In this document: positions 60,987 through 64,000 of the stretch, piece after piece
Numbering within the stretch: the stretch's first letter is position 1
Layout: each line of letters starts with the position of its first letter
Origin: Verpa conica
Lineage: Eukaryota; Ascomycota; Pezizomycetes; Pezizales; Morchellaceae
Reading direction: 5' to 3'
Length of the DNA: 64,000 bases
Assembly: GCA_033030425.1 (NCBI GenBank)
Contig: JAUFSD010000022.1
Location: forward strand, 186,001 to 250,000
Made by a program: the position numbers and the translations under genes
Notes under the pieces: model-generated
Seen by the model: only the letters and a program-made list of their open reading frames with translations
Told to the model about the DNA's origin: nothing
The model's database searches: none

Positions 60987-62595
60987 ATGCCACGGCCAGA
61001 GATCCAGACAAATCAACGGGGGGGGATTAGTATACCACTTATGTCACAATCACCTTCGCAGCAGGAATCTGATTCCGCATTCCGTGTCCCCAGAGATCAG
61101 CAGCAAGGAGCTGAACATAATCCACAATCAAGTAACCAAAGCTCTCTTGAGCTAATTACAGCTCTGTTATATTTCTCATTCATCTTCTTTAGTTTTATAC
61201 ATGAATCTAATCTAAAATAAAAGTTTAGGGACTTGGGGGAGTGATTGATAAAGAAAGGCCGAGTGCTTCCGAAGACAAGCATGGGTACCTCCCACAACCC
61301 CAAAATTTAGCCCAAGAAGATACTACCTGGGATGATATATTGGTCTGGGCGGTTTCACGAAACATAAGTAAAGAAAACTCGGATTGGATCATATACTCAA
61401 TGCTGAATCTCCGCCTACAGGGTTACTCGAGTCTTCGGCTAGCTGACGAGCGAGTTCTTGTGTTTGATGATTCTTTTTACTATATTCATTTCGAAGAAGG
61501 GGTGTATAGATTTGAATGAGGGATATATATGCAACTCCATGGGAGAGGAGGATACTGACCGCTGGGTCATAATAGGCAAGATAATGAAGAGGGAGTTTGC
61601 TTACCTTAAAAACCGGATATTTGGACTGCCTGCCTCAGGTGATACAGCTAGCCCCGACCTTGACATCCAACCTCTTGCTCTGCCAGAAATTTCGTGGGAT
61701 GATGTCTTGAATGGTGTGACTAGGACAAAGTGGGTGAAGGAGAATGGTTAGATTGATGGTATTGAATATTACGTCGAAAATATCAAAAGGATGTTCGACC
61801 TTCAAGTGACCGACGAGCGGTACGTACCACCTTGGGCAGCAAAGGAAAAGTTGTTGCTCTTTGTACAGGAGGGGTATACTCTGTTAGTCGTAAATTCGAC
61901 AGAGTGTATCTGATCGCGAAGAGTAAGAGGAGGGCACTTAGCTTCATGAAATGCTCTAACTTTTCAAAGAAACAAAGAATTGACCGGGCTGATGGTAGAG
62001 ACAATCTACAGCGCCCCAGGCCCCTCGCCCCAGTATCAGAAACAACTTGGTATGATTTACTGCAATGTTTGGCTGACGATTCCGAGTCAGAACCTAATCT
62101 ATGCTGTGATGGAGATAGCAGTAACACTTCCCTTATCAAGGAAAATTTTCACCTTCGAGTAATTGACAAACGATACCTTACATATTGCCGGAGCTATAAC
62201 TATAACGTGTTTTTTTGTGAAGAAGGGGTGTTCCGCATTAGAGAAGATCTCAAGTAAGAGTACTTAGTATCAAAGGATAAGAGTAGAGAAATCGCTCATC
62301 TTATGGACTACTTTGACCTTCATTAAGGAAGCAAGTGCCACATCAAGCGAGGGTGAAGAAACCTCGCCACAGTCCCAGTCCCTTACCCCACTAGAAATTA
62401 CTTGAGATGATTTCCTAGATAACCTCGATAGAAAGAAATAGGCAAAGGCGAGAGACAGAGTAATATACGGAATGGACGCTTACGCTGATATTATCATGCG
62501 TGGTTTTCGCCTTCGGGTAATTGACAATTGATGACAAATACTCAAGTGATTTAATCTCCCTTTGTAAAGAGGGGGTGTTCGGGTTTGACAGGTTG
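60987..62595 (+). pseudogene. Decayed gene with four tandem WDDxL ... LRVxDxRY ... EGVxR modules
   Basis: The 5' part starts with ATG and encodes a Gln/Ser-rich leader (PRPEIQTNQRGGISIPLMSQ). Four units follow with anchors at 61328 (TWDDIL), 61695 (SWDDVL), 62048 (TWYDLL) and 62403 (T-stop-DDFL), i.e. 367, 353 and 355 bp apart. Each unit then has an L-R-L/V-x-x-x-D-E/K-R-V/Y block (LRLADERV, LQVTDERY, LRVIDKRY, LRVIDN) and closes with EEGVYRF, QEGVYSV, EEGVFRI or KEGVFGF. Units 1 and 3 are open, unit 2 has a TAG and a frameshift, and unit 4 has many stops, including TGG to TGA at the conserved Trp. No known domain is recognised. It could be the wreck of one repeat protein or of exon duplications with introns I cannot place. 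Confidence 0.5.
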
Positions 62596-63833
62596 TTCAC
62601 AGAAGCGACCTAATAGCAGTGCACAAGAGAAGGTCTATATAATAATCCATACGACGACGACCTTAATGAGAGCACGGCTTCAGATCCTATCGATGACCTC
62701 CGATGCTGGGTCGGAGGTTATAGGCGTATATTTGGATACGTTAGGGATACGAGCTCGCAGCCGTAAATCTATGGTTACTACGGCCAGGAGGATAGAAGTT
62801 ATGTATATATATCAACTCAGCACACTTATTACTTAAGATATATAGATGATATAAAACTTGTTGGCTTGCTGCTTCTCTATTTATGTCCTTATCTATAGTA
62901 GTTGGATTAGTACTTATTTGATTTCTTCCTCCTCTAGCTAGATGTTGTATGGTCGCTATGTTATTTTTGTCCCGCATATATTACAGAGAAATGTGGTTTT
63001 AAGTTTGCAGTGCTACCGGACTAGCTGAAAAGCTGTATATCATATATAGCTGACTTAACCCAGTATTCCACAGAATACCCCATCATTTATACTAGACTAA
63101 AAATACCCAGCTCTCAATCTCTCGTACTATACTTAGACTAAAACCAAGTATTAATTCTCACCGTTTTGTTACAACATAATACAAAACAGGGATTTTATTC
63201 TCCTTCCGGGGTGAATTTCGTCATCTGAAATCGCATCATGGACATATCTACCTAGTGATCGACTGTACTAGTATATGTATATATACATTTATATCAATAG
63301 ATTTAGTGAAAAGAGGCAAAGAAAACCCGTGCTCATATATTCGCTTAGACATTATTCGTTTCTCACGCAACTACAAGTAGGAAAATGCTATCGCTATCCA
63401 GGAAGTTTGAACACGAGCCTACTTATATCATTGATGCTCAAAGCATCTACTTCATCCTTGCCACCCATATATAACTGGTATAGGCCTTTCTAGAGCCTCT
63501 TTTACGGTGATAAGAATGTCATCGATATAATTAGGACTATCAGTAACCAACTCCCAGGATATATCTGCATAAAGTGCATATAAGTCAAACATTCTCTCGG
63601 GAACCCATTGATTGAAATAGTGGCATTCTACCATTCACTGGCAGGGTTCCCAATCTATGTTATCCACGGTATGGGGTAAACCTATAGAATGCGTAATTTA
63701 CTATTGGGATACCTTCATAGTGGGTTTTGGGTGGGCCGGTCTATCGTACTAAGCACATATGTACCCCCAGTTCAATAAATGCCTCCGGTGACTAAGATCA
63801 GAAGTCGCTAATCGAGCTACCATTTACATAAAT
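62596..63833. other. AT-rich spacer, no gene seen
   Basis: It contains short ORFs on both strands without recognisable family and TATATA-rich stretches. A minus-strand 60-codon ORF (63634-63452, with a D-L-Y-A-L-Y-A-D-I-S-W-E-L segment) is too short to judge. Confidence 0.4.
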
Positions 63834-63966
63834 CATCACTCGGCGATCGAGCGAGTTTTATCCGTTCAGACCTACCAGTTTGGGTCTAGGGTGCTCTCTT
63901 GGGATTCACTCCCCGCAGCCGTATTAGTGTACCCTAACCAACCCCACTGCGGGTTCCCGAGTGATG
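63834..63966. mobile_element. Putative 133-bp MITE-like element with 10-bp inverted ends
   Basis: CATCACTCGG at 63834-63843 is matched by CCGAGTGATG at 63957-63966, a perfect 10-bp inverted repeat bounding 133 bp. The same core (ATCACTCGG) recurs through the window's spacers. No target-site duplication is evident next to the ends, so the transposon interpretation is tentative. Chance pairing of a locally frequent word is the alternative. Confidence 0.3.
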
Positions 63967-64000
63967 GCCGGCCGGCTACATCGACGCTTGTATTTATGCT

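Overview
The window reads as chromosomal DNA of a filamentous ascomycete (Pezizomycotina). The evidence is short spliceosomal introns (mostly 47-91 bp, GT..AG, several with a CTRAY-like branch site), a Zn2Cys6 regulator, DUF3433, a serine-rich GPI-type surface protein, NACHT/STAND remains and F-box/LRR genes. Coding islands are separated by long AT-rich spacers full of decayed sequence, so gene density is low. This fits a repeat-rich genome such as a truffle- or morel-like Pezizomycete, but that placement is inference. Exon boundaries below were derived by hand from frame, splice signals and protein continuity.

Layout. 1-1.5 kb: spacer. 1.5-4.3 kb (-): DUF3433 multi-pass membrane protein. 4.3-12 kb: spacer with low-complexity DNA, a perfect T/A palindrome and one relic ORF. 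12.0-13.6 kb (-): F-box protein, divergent from the AP-1 gamma-adaptin gene (14.2-17.0 kb, +). 18.4-21.7 kb (-): PPR-like mitochondrial protein, divergent from a PARP-type zinc-finger/AT-hook protein (22.6-25.0 kb, +). 25-29.3 kb: decayed spacer. 29.4-32.4 kb (-): HLTF/Rad5-type SNF2-RING ATPase, divergent from a Zn2Cys6 transcription factor (33.4-37.1 kb, +). 37-41 kb: spacer. 41.4-42.2 kb (-): secreted, probably GPI-anchored Ser/Thr/Ala-rich protein. 42.2-45.7 kb: spacer with a tRNA-Ser-like remnant.

The last third is the accessory part. At 45.8-48.8 kb (-) four exons join into a 967-residue protein with three copies of a module built on C-x2-C-x4-H-x6/7-C-P followed by a helical stretch ending in a conserved Trp. 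A second gene (50.3-51.8 kb, +), divergent from it, carries a fourth copy. Next come a NACHT (NLR-like) pseudogene (52.1-53.7 kb, +), an F-box/LRR gene whose in-frame TAG is best explained as a 54-bp intron (55.5-57.2 kb, -), and a decayed gene (61.0-62.6 kb, +) made of four tandem ~355-bp units encoding a WDDxL ... LRVxDxRY ... EGVxR module I do not recognise.

The housekeeping genes (clathrin adaptor, mitochondrial RNA factor, DNA repair ATPase, chromatin protein) show no functional link beyond shared divergent promoters. The 45-63 kb stretch looks like a gene birth-and-decay zone. Two short signals recur outside genes: TATCACTCGG (six exact copies on both strands; a one-base variant forms a 133-bp inverted repeat at the right edge) and the palindrome TACATGTA (eleven copies).
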